Shown in pieces: positions 51,195 to 62,400 of a stretch of 64,000 bases of DNA. The notes under the pieces are model-generated. The model was not told the origin of the DNA, made no database searches, and was given only the letters and a program-made list of their open reading frames with translations. The stretch's first letter is position 1. Every line of letters starts with the position of its first letter. The stretch spans positions 3,038,001-3,102,000 of the forward strand of contig NZ_CP108381.1 in NCBI RefSeq assembly GCF_035956715.1. The letters run 5' to 3'. Both the position numbers and the translations under genes were made by a program. This DNA comes from Nocardia sp. NBC_01329 (GTDB lineage Bacteria; Actinomycetota; Actinomycetes; Mycobacteriales; Mycobacteriaceae).

Positions 51195-51404
51195 ATGAAC
51201 CAGAACCGTGAGCGCCCGAACCGAAAAGAGAGCCGGAAACCGAACCCGCGGCCCGAAACAGGAACCGCATGGCTGTCCGGGCTGATCGTGACCGTCGCCG
51301 GCGGCGGCGTCGCACTACTGACGACCTCGATCATGTCCGCGATCTACCTGGCAGCGTTCCTCACCGCCGCGCTCACCGTGGTCCTGGCCCTGCTGCGCTG
51401 CTGA
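51195..51404 (+). CDS. Small two-helix membrane protein
   Basis: 69 aa, ATG 51195 with GGAGGA seven nt upstream. A basic, hydrophilic first 22 residues are followed by two membrane segments (LSGLIVTVAGGGVALLTT; AIYLAAFLTAALTVVLALL). No family recognised. It lies 64 bp after the WW-motif gene on the same strand and may be co-transcribed with it. Confidence 0.7.
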   Translation: MNQNRERPNRKESRKPNPRPETGTAWLSGLIVTVAGGGVALLTTSIMSAIYLAAFLTAALTVVLALLRC

Positions 51405-51567
51405 CCGCACGCAACCGCAGACTCAACTGGTCGGTGAGTTCATCCTGTCGTGGTGCCGGGTGCGTTCGCCAAACGTGGGGCGACGGCTCGGTGGCCCGGC
51501 CATACTGGTAATTCGGACGCATCATGCGTTGGGGTAGCGCAGGTTTCGGATCACGAAGGGGTCGCTC

Positions 51568-52236
51568 GTGGGGTCATTGGTGTTGCTCGTCGTGGACATG
51601 CAGAACTCGTATCTGAGGCAGGATGCCCGCGCCGCCTACGGTTGGCCGCCGCTGTGGAGGCGGGATGACGTAGTGGCCGAGTGCCGGTCGTTGATCGCCG
51701 AGGCGCGCTCGCAGGGGGTTCCGGTGATCTACTCGCGTCAGGTCTCGCCCGCCGTGCCGACGCCGAGGTCGGCTCGGCACCGCGCCGGTCGTGCGGACCG
51801 GCTGCCGGTGGTGTCCGAGGCGGAGAAGTTGTGGCGATCGCAGATCATGGATGCCGTCGCACCCGAGCCGGGCGAATTGGTGCTCGACAAGACCCGGCAC
51901 AGCTTCTTCGCCTACACCGAGCTCGAGCCGATCCTGCGCACCCTCGGCGCGGACCGCCTGATCGTATGCGGGTTCCAGACCAACGTCTGCGTGGAAGCCA
52001 CGGTCCGCGCCGCCCTGGAACGGAACTTCGCAGTCGCTGTCGCCGAGGACGCGGTCACCACCGACGGACCGGACCTGCATACGGGATCGCTGAATTCGAT
52101 GCGGGTCATGTATGTCGAAGTCGCACCGTGGCGTGAACTCATCGCCACCGGCGCGACGTGGGATCGAGCGTATACGACACCGCACTACGGCCGCAGCCCG
52201 CAATACTGGGTCGACCCCCTATATGCCCCGAACTGA
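51568..52236 (+). CDS. Isochorismatase-fold cysteine hydrolase
   Basis: 222 aa from a GTG at 51568. Triad Asp10 (LLVVDMQNSY), Lys108 (LVLDKTRHSFF) and Cys141 (GFQTNVCVEAT) all present. A DAVTTDG loop and a longer C-terminal tail (TPHYGRSPQYWVDPLY) resemble the peroxyureidoacrylate/nicotinamidase-like branch. Single gene; substrate unknown. A second paralogue, in the meta-cleavage operon, is at 34714-35325. Confidence 0.9.
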   Translation: MGSLVLLVVDMQNSYLRQDARAAYGWPPLWRRDDVVAECRSLIAEARSQGVPVIYSRQVSPAVPTPRSARHRAGRADRLPVVSEAEKLWRSQIMDAVAPEPGELVLDKTRHSFFAYTELEPILRTLGADRLIVCGFQTNVCVEATVRAALERNFAVAVAEDAVTTDGPDLHTGSLNSMRVMYVEVAPWRELIATGATWDRAYTTPHYGRSPQYWVDPLYAPN

Positions 52237-52325
52237 TTACTCACCCCGGCCCGCCGCGCAGAATGCGACCGTGCCGTGCGGCCAGAACTGGGCATAAGAA
52301 CGGCGATCCACACGCACCCGGTGTT

Positions 52326-52532
52326 CTAGTTGGCCGGTAGCCGGCCGGTGATCGCGGTCGCGGCGGCAGCGAGCGCCCCGCGAACGACGGGTCCGGCGGC
52401 GACGGTCCCGCCGACGATGGCCCAGTGGTGTCGAGCATCGTGATCGGAATCGGCGCGGCGTTCCTCCCGGAGAGCATGCGAGTGAGCCCCGGAACGATAG
52501 GGTCGCAGAGGTGAATCGGAAGCTCTTCCCAT
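52326..52532 (-). CDS. Possible 68-aa small membrane protein
   Basis: Within the 466-bp gap 52237-52702. ATG 52532 (MGRASDSPLRPYRSG); hydrophobic C-terminal stretch WAIVGGTVAAGPVVRGALAAAATAITGR. No good ribosome site, and overlapping frames are equally open, so this is weak. Nothing else is seen in the gap. Confidence 0.3.
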   Translation of the reverse strand: MGRASDSPLRPYRSGAHSHALREERRADSDHDARHHWAIVGGTVAAGPVVRGALAAAATAITGRLPAN

Positions 52533-52702
52533 GAGGGCATGGTTTTCCGGAGCCGCAGCCGCCGTATCCCATCGAATACCGGTAGGCGGCCTTGTTCGGG
52601 TGTGTGCGAGAGGCTGGTCGTTATCGGCGAATGGGCCGGAGCCCTCGGAAAAGTCAGTGCCGGCGGAGTCAGGATATTCGACAGAGAGGGCCGCGAGATT
52701 TG

Positions 52703-54214
52703 ATGCCGACACGGTGGGCCAGGTGGCTTGCGCTGGTGATCGCACTGGCGTTCGTACTTCCCGCGAGGCCGGTGAGCGCCGATCCGGTCGATGACGTCGG
52801 CGGTGGATTGGCGCGGTTCTATCACCAGCAGTTGGACTGGAAGCCGTGCGACGATCCGGTTCTGGACGGTTCAGGGGCGCAGTGCGCAGGTGTCCTCGTG
52901 CCGCTCGACTACAGCCGTCCGGACTACCGGACGCTGACGGTCATGATTTCACGTATCCCGGCTACGGACCCGGCCCGGCGGCGCGGGATCATGCTGTCCA
53001 ATCCCGGCGGCCCCGGCGGTCCGGGTCTGAGTCTGATGGCCGGCGCCCGGCAACCCTTCACACCGGAAGTGCGTGCCCGCTATGACCTGATCGGTATGGA
53101 TCCACGGGGAATCGGTCGATCGGACCGGGTGAACTGTGGGCTTCCGCTACCCACCATGTTGTTCTCGGCGGGCTTCGATGTTTTCGGTTACGCGCGGGAT
53201 GCCACCCTGGCTGCCGCCTTGGCGGCCTCATGTCTGGCATCCGACCCCGAGAAGGCCCGCTACATCACCACTCGCAACACAGCCCGGGATATGGACGTCA
53301 TCCGAGGCATATTCGGCGAACCCGCGCTCAACTATTACGGCAGCTCCTACGGTACCTACCTGGGAACGGTGTATACGCAGATGTTCCCTCGGCACAGTGA
53401 CCGGATCGTGCTGGACAGCGCGATCGATCCGGATCGCTACTGGATCGGGGTCTACCAGGACATGGGCGCCACCAACGAGGCCGGGCTGGACGACTGGGCG
53501 AACTGGGCCGCCCGCCACGATGCCGACTATCACTTCGGCAGCACCGGGCCGCGGGTCCGTGCATTCGTCGAGGATCTGATCCGCCGCGCCGCAGCTCACC
53601 AGATCTACGCGGACGGCGACCTCGTGGATGAACACGTCCTGCCACTGATGCTGCTGGCGTTCCTGTCGAACCCGAAGCTGAACGCCGACCTCGCCGAGGT
53701 CGTACGCATCGTTGCCGACGGAGTGTCCGGGCTGCCCATCGATACGCAAGGGCTGAAGGCGAAGATCACCGGTGCCGTTCCGGTGGAGACCCCGGGTATG
53801 GCCGCTGTCCTGTGCGGCGATAAAGCGGCACCTCGAGATCCCGCCTGGTACTACCACAACATCGAACGTGTCCGGGCCACGCAGCCGGTGTTCGGCGCAT
53901 TCGCCAACAACATCACCGCCTGTGCCTTCTGGCCGGACCCGGTCGAGCCTCCCACCGAAGTGCGCAACTCCACGCCGGCGCTGATCCTGCAGGCAACCGG
54001 TGACACCCGCACCGCCTATTCGGAAGGCGTTGCGATGCACCGGGCTCTGACCGAATCACGATTGGTCACTTTGGCCGATACCCGGATCCACGGCACCTTT
54101 CGCAACGGCCTGAGCCCCTGCTTGAACGACATCGTCAACACCTACTTGAGTACCGGCACCCTCCCCGCCACCGATGTCACCTGCCGACCCGAGTCCAGCT
54201 ATTTCCCGGACTGA
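52703..54214 (+). CDS. Secreted alpha/beta hydrolase, tripeptidyl-aminopeptidase (TAP) type
   Basis: 503 aa from ATG 52703. Signal peptide (WLALVIALAFVLPARPVSA). Core motifs: LSNPGGPGGPGLSLM oxyanion region, LIGMDPRGIGRSD, nucleophile Ser in YYGSSYGTYLG, Asp in LQATGDTRTAYSEG and His in RIHGTF near the C-terminus. It is similar to mycobacterial Hip1/CaeA-like and Streptomyces SlpD/E proteases that trim exported peptides. Probably cell-envelope associated. Stand-alone gene. Confidence 0.92.
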   Translation: MPTRWARWLALVIALAFVLPARPVSADPVDDVGGGLARFYHQQLDWKPCDDPVLDGSGAQCAGVLVPLDYSRPDYRTLTVMISRIPATDPARRRGIMLSNPGGPGGPGLSLMAGARQPFTPEVRARYDLIGMDPRGIGRSDRVNCGLPLPTMLFSAGFDVFGYARDATLAAALAASCLASDPEKARYITTRNTARDMDVIRGIFGEPALNYYGSSYGTYLGTVYTQMFPRHSDRIVLDSAIDPDRYWIGVYQDMGATNEAGLDDWANWAARHDADYHFGSTGPRVRAFVEDLIRRAAAHQIYADGDLVDEHVLPLMLLAFLSNPKLNADLAEVVRIVADGVSGLPIDTQGLKAKITGAVPVETPGMAAVLCGDKAAPRDPAWYYHNIERVRATQPVFGAFANNITACAFWPDPVEPPTEVRNSTPALILQATGDTRTAYSEGVAMHRALTESRLVTLADTRIHGTFRNGLSPCLNDIVNTYLSTGTLPATDVTCRPESSYFPD

Positions 54215-54506
54215 CCGAAGCGCGCCGTTTGCCGCCACATCGACGGCATCACTCCTCGCCGCGGCCGGCCGAGCCGGATCGCCGCCGAGCGTTCGGTTGG
54301 CCTGTCCCGTTGAGCCGGGATCGCTTCGATCATGAGCGCCGGTTCGGTGAGTCGCGTTCCGGGGATCGCTCGGTAGGGTGAGCTCGGCATCCACACCCCC
54401 GGAGACCGATCCATCAATCTGTGTGCGACCGCACCGCAGTATGATCTCGACCCTGGGCCGCTCATCTCGGCGAGGGCCGTCGACCCCGAATTCCCCAGGA
54501 GTACAC

Positions 54507-54953
54507 GTGGCAAACGAGAACGGCGTCCGAATCCCCCGCTGGCTCAAACCGATCAACCGGGCGATGGTAGCGGTCAGCCGGATAGGCGTGTCGCTGCCGA
54601 TGGCGCTGCTCACCGTGCCCGGCCGGAAATCGGGTAAACCCCGGACGACTCCGGTGACGCCGTTCGAATACGGCGGCGTGGAGTATGTTCTCGGCGGCAT
54701 TCCCGGTGCGGACTGGGTGAAGAACGTACAAGCCACGGACACCGCGGAGTTGAAGCTCGGACGGCGTCGGCGCACAGTGCGGCTGGTGGAGATCCCGGCG
54801 AGCGAAAGCGAACCGGTGCTGCGGGAGTTTCCGCGGCTGGTGCCCACGGGCGTGCCGGTCATGATCAAGTCCGGGGTGGTGTCCAGCGACGATCCGGACG
54901 AGTTCGCCGCGCTGGCCGGCCGGTGTGTGCTCTTCCGAATCGACGACGCCTGA
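54507..54953 (+). CDS. Deazaflavin (F420)-dependent nitroreductase family protein
   Basis: 148 aa from a GTG at 54507 with AGGAG five nt upstream. Split-barrel fold of the Ddn family: LLTVPGRKSGKPRTTPVTPFEYGGVEYVLGG, DWVKNVQATDTAELKLG. These actinobacterial enzymes use reduced F420 for quinone or nitro reduction, often at the membrane; the N-terminal helix (PINRAMVAVSRIG) is amphipathic. Precise substrate unknown. No operon partner. Confidence 0.9.
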   Translation: MANENGVRIPRWLKPINRAMVAVSRIGVSLPMALLTVPGRKSGKPRTTPVTPFEYGGVEYVLGGIPGADWVKNVQATDTAELKLGRRRRTVRLVEIPASESEPVLREFPRLVPTGVPVMIKSGVVSSDDPDEFAALAGRCVLFRIDDA

Positions 54954-55095
54954 CCGAACGCGGCACAACCCGGCCCGGCGGTGACGATCCTCGACTCCCT
55001 CGCCCCGACATCTCCCGTCGTACTACTACGGTGCCGTGCCGATGCCGTACTGCAGTCCGGTGCGCCCATGGATCGCAGATTCCTACCGTCAATTC

Positions 55096-56223
55096 ATGCG
55101 TATACGAGTCGCCGCCGCCTCGATCTGTATCGCCGCGGTATTCCTCACCGCCTGCAGCACGGCCGGAAACGACCCCATTGAACCTCCAGTGTCGCCCGCA
55201 CGCGTGAACAGTGTGCAGGCAGAACTCGATTCAGCGGTCGGTTCAGGTGCTGTCGGGGCCCTTGCCACCCTCTCCGAGGGCGACACCGACACCGTGTTGA
55301 CCTCAGGGGTCGCCGATACCAGCGCCCGGGCCCCGATCCCAACCGACCGTCCGCAGCATGTCCGCGTCGGTAGCATCACGAAAACCTTCACCGCCGCGGT
55401 CGTGCTGCAACTGGTGGCCGAACACAAAGTGGATCTCGACCGTTCCATCGACAGCTATCTGCCAGGCCGGATCACCGGCGCCGACGCGGACGGGCAAGCC
55501 ATCACCATCCGTCAGATCCTGGGTCACCGGAGCGGGCTGCCCGAGCTGACCGGTTCCCCAGGAGGGGAGGAATATCGGGCGGCGCGCGACGGTCGCACGT
55601 TCAGCCCGGATGAGGAAATCGCGAAGGCGTTGGGCAATCCCGCGCAGTTCGCTCCCGGCGCACAGTTCAAGTACACCAACACCAACTACCTGGTCGCCGG
55701 CCGGCTGATCGAGGTGGTGACGGGCCACCGCTACAGCGATGAGCTCCGCGACCGTATTCTCGCGCCGCTGCACCTGTCCGGGACCTACCTACCGGCTACC
55801 GGTGACACCGTTCTGCGCGAACCACATCCGATCGGATATCGGACCATCGACGGCGCCATCACCGACGTCACACGCATCGAACCGTCACTGCTGTGGAGTG
55901 CGGGTGCGCTCGTCAGCACCGGCGGCGATCTGAACCGTTTCTACACCGCGCTGTCGGCCGGGCAGGTGGTGCCGCGACCCCAGCTGCGACAGATGCTGGA
56001 CGGCGTAGACATGGGTAACGGTGACGGCATGTTCTACGGACTCGGTCTCGGATACACGCAGCTACCGTGCGGAACACAATTCGTGGGGCACAACGGTGGA
56101 ATCTTCGGCTTCTCCGCGCTCAGTGGCGCCACCTCGACCGGACGGGCGGTCACCCTCGCCTATACCGGAACACCCACCGGCTCCGATGTCCGCAGCCGGC
56201 TCACCCACGCCCTGTGCGACTGA
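55096..56223 (+). CDS. Serine beta-lactamase/DD-peptidase-fold lipoprotein
   Basis: 375 aa from ATG 55096. Signal peptide ending in lipobox LTAC (cysteine at about residue 20). Active-site motifs: SITK (SxxK), YTNTN (YxN) and GHNGG (HxG in place of KTG), i.e. the R61 DD-carboxypeptidase/class C-like group. Anchored outside the membrane; could be a DD-peptidase, esterase or D-amino-peptidase. It lies 247 bp upstream of the NRPS gene on the same strand; a role in peptide processing or self-protection is possible but unproven. Confidence 0.92.
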   Translation: MRIRVAAASICIAAVFLTACSTAGNDPIEPPVSPARVNSVQAELDSAVGSGAVGALATLSEGDTDTVLTSGVADTSARAPIPTDRPQHVRVGSITKTFTAAVVLQLVAEHKVDLDRSIDSYLPGRITGADADGQAITIRQILGHRSGLPELTGSPGGEEYRAARDGRTFSPDEEIAKALGNPAQFAPGAQFKYTNTNYLVAGRLIEVVTGHRYSDELRDRILAPLHLSGTYLPATGDTVLREPHPIGYRTIDGAITDVTRIEPSLLWSAGALVSTGGDLNRFYTALSAGQVVPRPQLRQMLDGVDMGNGDGMFYGLGLGYTQLPCGTQFVGHNGGIFGFSALSGATSTGRAVTLAYTGTPTGSDVRSRLTHALCD

Positions 56224-56470
56224 TATCGCGCGCCGATCTCGAACTCATACTGCCGCCGACGACAGACGCCGACTATCGAGGTGCGGGCGTTCTGCCCGGC
56301 GGGCGGCTTCACCGTCGAGGATCCCGTGACCGGCATTCTGAACGCCTCGCTCGCTGAATGACTGCTACGCACCGGGTGAACACATCCCAATGACGGGAAG
56401 CAGTGTTCCACATTCGCCGTAGGATGGCCGGGAGTGGTCAACAGGGGTCGGGGAGATTCTTGGTGATGTG

Positions 56471-59400
56471 ATGGGTAGGGGCTGGTTTCGGCTGTCGTCG
56501 GCACAATCGGCGATGTGGCAGCTCCAACAACTCCATCCGGATACTCCGGTCAATATCGCTATGTACGTGGATATCCGCGCCGATATCGATCCGGACATGT
56601 TGCGCACGGCCGGTATCGCCGCGGGGCGGGAACTGGAATCGGGGTATGTGCGAATCGCGGACAGTGCCGTCGGCCCGTCTCAAATAGTGGACCCCACACT
56701 GGATTCGGTACTGCATCGGGTCGATACGCGGGGAGCCGGCGATCCGGAGGCGGCGGCGTACGAGTGGATGCGCACCGATATCGCGAATCCGGTGGACCTG
56801 TTGCGCGACAGATTGATTCGAACAGCGCTGATCCGGCTCGCCGATGAACGCTGGTTCTGGTACTTGCGGGCCCACCACATCATTCTGGACGGTTACGGCG
56901 CTATCAAACTGATCGAGCGGATCGGGCAACACTACTCGGCGCTCACTTCCGGGCAGGAGCCGGAACCGCTGTGCGCCACCGGACTATCGAAATTGATGGA
57001 GGTCGAAGCGACCTACCGGGCGAGCGCACGAGCGGTTGCGGATCGGGCATACTGGGCCGAGCGGATTGCCGGATACAGCCCGGGGCCCGGGCTTTCCGAC
57101 CGTCAAGGCCCACCCTCCGCGATCGGGTACACAGTCCGCGGTGAACTGTCGGAGCCGGACAGCGCTCTGATCGCAGCAGCAGCGCAGCGGTTGAACTGTA
57201 CCGACACCGACCTCGTCACAGCGACGTTCGTGGCGTATTCGGCCCGGCTCACCGATCACCGTGATGTGCTGGTCAACCTCACGGTCGCGGCCCGGACCAC
57301 CGCTCTGCTTCGCCGGGCGGCCGGCACAGTGTCCAATGTCGTGCCGCTGCGGATCGCCGTCGATGCGGATATGACCGTTGCCGATCTGGTTCGCTCGGTC
57401 CGATCGGCCGTCATCGGCGCCGTGCGGCATCAACATTACCCGTACGCCGAGATTCGGCGTCATGCCGGATCCGCCGCACAGAACACCATCGGGGAGATGG
57501 GACCGCGCATCAACATCATGCCGTTCTTCGGGGATATCCAGCTGGGTTCCGCTACAGGACGGGCGCATACTCTGGCGGCGGGCATGGTCGACGATCTGGC
57601 GGTCAATATCCACCCATCGGGCAACGGACTCCGCTACCGAATAAATTTCGAATTCAATTCGAGCCGATATTCTGTGGCCCAAGCACACGAGCATCATTCA
57701 CGGTTCATTTCGTACTTGCGACGGGTGATATCCAGTTCCCCGGATCGATCGGTGGAAGACGTGGACGTTCTCGACGCCGGTGAACGGTACCGATTGCTGA
57801 CCGAGTGGAATGCCACCGAACGTGTGCTGGCGCCGGAGCTACTGCATACAGGGTTCATCCGCGCCGCGGCCGCGCATCCGGACCGGGTCGCGGTGGCCGG
57901 TGCGGGTGTCTCCTGGACTTACAGGGAGTTCGATGCCCGGGTCAACCGATTGGCCAGGTTACTGATCGCCGAGGGGGTGGGGCCGGAGTGCGTTGTCGCC
58001 GTATCGGCTCGGCGGTCGCCGCAAACTGTCGTTGCCCTCTACGCAATCCTCACCGCCGGCGGTGCGTTCGTGCCGCTGGATCTCGGGCAACCGCGTGAGC
58101 GCATCGATCACGTGCTGGATACTGTGCGGCCGGTCCGCGTCCTCACCACGGCCGGCGAGATCGACCCGCTGCCCGAAAGGGTGCCTGTCCTGCGCATCGA
58201 TACCGTCGGCACGGACGAGTTCGACAGCACCCCGGTGCACCCGAGCGAACTACGACACCCGGTACATCCGGGCAATACGGCATATGTCATCTTCACCTCG
58301 GGATCGACAGGGCGCCCCAAAGGGGTGGCGGTGCCCCATGACGCGATCCACAACCAGATCCGCTGGATGCAGGACGAATATCGGATAACTGCCGACGACG
58401 TCTATCTCCAGAAGACGGCGGCCACCTTCGACGTCTCGATATGGGGCCATTTCCTGCCGTTACAGGTCGGCGCCACCCTTGTGGTCGCCGAACCGGACGG
58501 CCATCGCGATCCCGGATATCTCGCAGAGACCATTGCGGCGCAGGGAGTCACAGTAATCGATTTCGTACCATCGATGCTGGCGGCGTTCGCGGCGCACACA
58601 CCTGCGGGCACCGTCCCCACGCTGCGACATATCTTCGCGATCGGCGAAACGCTGCCGACGGAAACCGTGATGGCGATCTCCGCGATCTCCGGCGCGGCAG
58701 TACACAATCTGTACGGTCCGACCGAGGCCGCCGTATCGGTGACCTCCTGGCCCGTCACCGCGTCCGGGGACAAGGGTGTACCCATCGGTGTGCCGGAGTG
58801 GAACACCCGGGTCTACGTGCTGGACTCGCGGCTCCGGCCGGTACCGCCGGGTGTGGTGGGCGAGCTGTATCTGTCCGGTGTCCAGCTTGCCCGCGGCTAT
58901 GCCGCGCAACCGGGGCTGACCGCGGACCGATTCGTGGCCGATCCGTTCGCCACCGGCCTCCGGATGTATCGCACGGGCGATCTGGCGCGCTGGCGCGAGA
59001 TCGGCCCCCGCGGGGTGCTGGACCACCTGGGCCGGACCGACTTCCAGGTCAAACTGCGCGGTCAGCGTATCGAACTCGGCGAGATCGAAACGGCCTTGCT
59101 GAGACACCGGTCGGTCGGTCAAGCGGTCGCGGTGGTAGCACCATCGGAAGTGGGCGACCGGTTGGTTGCCTACGTGGTCGCGGCCGCGGGGGCCCGGATC
59201 GAGCCGGCCGAACTGTCGGACGCTATGCGCGCGACACTGCCCGCCTATATGGTGCCGGCGGCCGTGGTCGTCCTGGACGACCTACCTTCGACCTCGAACG
59301 GCAAGGTGGATCGCCTGGCCTTGCCCGCAGCTGAGATTGTTCCGCGCGAATTCCGCATCCCCGCTACCGACGCCGAGGTGGCGATCGCGCGGATCTATAC

Positions 59401-62400
59401 GGAACTGCTCACCGCGCCGCGGGTCGGCGCCGACGACGACTTCTTCGAGCTCGGCGGTGACAGCATCGCCTCGTTCCAAGTGGTGTCGCGGGCCCAGGAA
59501 CTGGGGTGGCGAATCACCGCACGGGATGTGTTCGAAGCTCGGACGGTCGCGGGTATCGCCCGCCGGGCATCACGAGCACCGCAGCAGGACGGCACCGGTA
59601 GCCGTTCGGTCCCGGTGCACCGCCCGCTTCCGGAACATCTTCCGCTGTCGCCCGCACAGCAGCGGATGTGGTTTCTCAACCGGCTCGACACCGATTCGGC
59701 CGTGGACAATATCGCGGCCGTCGTGAGTCTGTCCGGACACCTCGATCCGACGGTCCTCCGGCAGGCGATGGCCGATGTGATCGACCGGCACGAATCGCTG
59801 CGAACGGTCTATCCGGAGCGCGACGGCGTCGCGTACCAGCAGATCGTCCCGACCGAGCAGGGGCACGCGGACCTCACACCGATCCCGGTGACCGAGGCGG
59901 AACTCCGTCCGCGCATCATCGCCGAGATATCAGCGGGCTTCGATGTGACCGTCGCGGCGCCCGTACGCGCGATCCTGTTGCGGTGTACCGAGGCCGAGCG
60001 GGATCTGCCCGAATATGTGCTGGTGTTCGTAGTGCACCACATCAGCGCCGACGGTTGGTCGATCGCTCCGTTGATCCGGGACATGATGGCGGCGTACGAG
60101 GCCCGGTCCGCCGGTCGCGTACCGGTCCGGGCGCCGCTGCCGGTGCAGTACGCCGACTACGCGCTGTGGCACCGTGCGGTGCTGGGTGCGGAGGACGATC
60201 CGGACAGTCTCTTCTCCCGGCAGATCGGCTACTGGCGGACCGCGTTGGCCGGACTACCCGACGAACTGAACCTGCCGGCCGACCGGTCGCGCCCGGCGGT
60301 CCGCTCGTTCGCGGGCGGGTCGGTGCGGTTCTCGATCGATGCGGATTCGGCCCGGGCACTCGGCGCGCTGGCCCGGGACAACGGCGCAACGGTGTTCATG
60401 GTCGTGCACGCGGCATTCGCGGTATTCCTGGCACGCCTGTCGGGGAGCACCGATATCGCCGTCGGCACGCCGATCGCGGGCCGTGGCGCGGCCGAACTCG
60501 ACGATGTGATCGGCATGTTCGTCAACACCCTTGTCCTGCGGTCCCGGGTGACGAGCGCCGCACCGTTCAGTGATCTGCTGGCCGCGACCAAGACAACCGA
60601 CCTGGACGCCTTCTCCCATGCCGACGTACCTTTCGAGCGGCTGGTGGAGTTGCTGAACCCACGCCGGTCGACGGCGCGGCATCCGTTGTTCCAGGTGGCG
60701 TTGGCGTTCGAGAACCTGCCGCGGCCCGAATTCGAGTTGCCCGGACTACGTGTGGCGGCGCTCGACATCGACGCCGGACTCGCGAAGGTCGATCTCATGC
60801 TGACCATCGGCCGGCCGGCGGAGCAGGACGGAAGCCTGTCCGCGGAATTCTCCTTCGCTCGCGATCTGTTCGATCCGGCGACCGTCGAGGTATTCGCGCA
60901 GCGGTTCCGCCGACTGCTCACCTCGATCGCGGCCGCGCCGTGGACACCGGTGGGTGATCTGCCCCTGCTCGACTCCGCCGAGCAGGACTTCCTCACCCGG
61001 GCACCGAACGGACCCGTCCCGGCGTTCGGACTGCTGCCGGAAATGCTGGCCCACGGTGTGGCCCCGCACCCGGAGCAGATCGCGATCCGCTACCGAGGCC
61101 GTTCGACCACATACCGGGAATTGGACGAACGCTCCTCACGGCTGGCGCGGGTTCTCATCGAGCGGGGTGTGGGCCCGGAGCGGGTGGTCGCGCTGGCGTT
61201 CCCTCGGTCCGCGGCGATGGTCACCGCATTCTGGGCCGTGGCGAAGTCCGGTGGTGCGCACGTGCCGATCGACCCGTCGTATCCGGAAGCCCGGATACGG
61301 CATATGGTCACCGACTCAGGTGCCGTCGTGGGGCTGACCGACAGCGAGTTCGCGGATCGACTACCCGCCGAGGTGGACTGGCTGCGATTGGACGACCCGG
61401 TATTCGGCGCGCGGATCGAGGCACAGTCGGCGGCGCCGGTCACCGACGCCGACCGGGCGGCCCCACTCGACATACGACATCCGGCCTATATGATCTACAC
61501 CTCCGGTTCGACCGGTCTGCCCAAAGGCGTATCGGTCACCCATTCCGGTCTGCGCTCACTGGTCGATACCGCGACGGAAGTGTGCGGCCTCCGGCCGGGG
61601 CATCGGCTCCTGCACATCTGTTCGCCGAGCTTCGACCCGTCGGTGCTGGAATGGATGTGCGCGGCCGCGACCGGCGCGACCCTGGTGGTCGTCCCCGCCG
61701 AGATACTCGGTGGCCCGGAATTGACCGGACTCGTCCGTGCCGAGAAAGTGACACATACGTTCACCACCCCGGCGGTGCTGAGCACCATGGACCCGTCCGG
61801 CTCGGCCACGCTGGAGGTGGTCACGGCCGGTGGCGATGTGACCACTCCGCAACTGTTGGCCGAATGGGCACCCGGGCGCACATACATCAACGCGTACGGC
61901 CCCACCGAGACCACCATCGTCGCCACACTCACGAAATCGGCGCCGCACGCGCACATCACGATCGGTGCCCCGGTGCCGGGGACTTCGGCGCGGGTACTCG
62001 ACGAGCGTCTGCGGCCGGTTCCGCCGGGGGTGGCCGGTGAGCTGTATCTGACCGGCGCGGGTCTGGCCCGCGGCTACCACCACCGGCCGGGCGCGACTGC
62101 CGGCCGATTCGTCGCCGACCCGTGGGGTCCCGCAGGTTCGCGCATGTATCGCACCGGGGATATCGTTCGCTGGTACGCCGAGCCCGGCCGGCGCGCCGGG
62201 AACGCCGCCGTCGCCTCGGTGCGCTGGGAGCTCGACTATCTGGGCCGCTCGGACTTCCAGGTCAAGATCCGCGGCGTCCGCGTCGAACTCGGCGAGATCG
62301 ATTCGGTGCTGGCCGGGCACCCCGCTGTCGGTTTCGCCCGCACTCTCGGGAGAGAGCTGGCCGGCCGAACCATGCTCGTGTCCTATCTCGTCGCGGCGCC

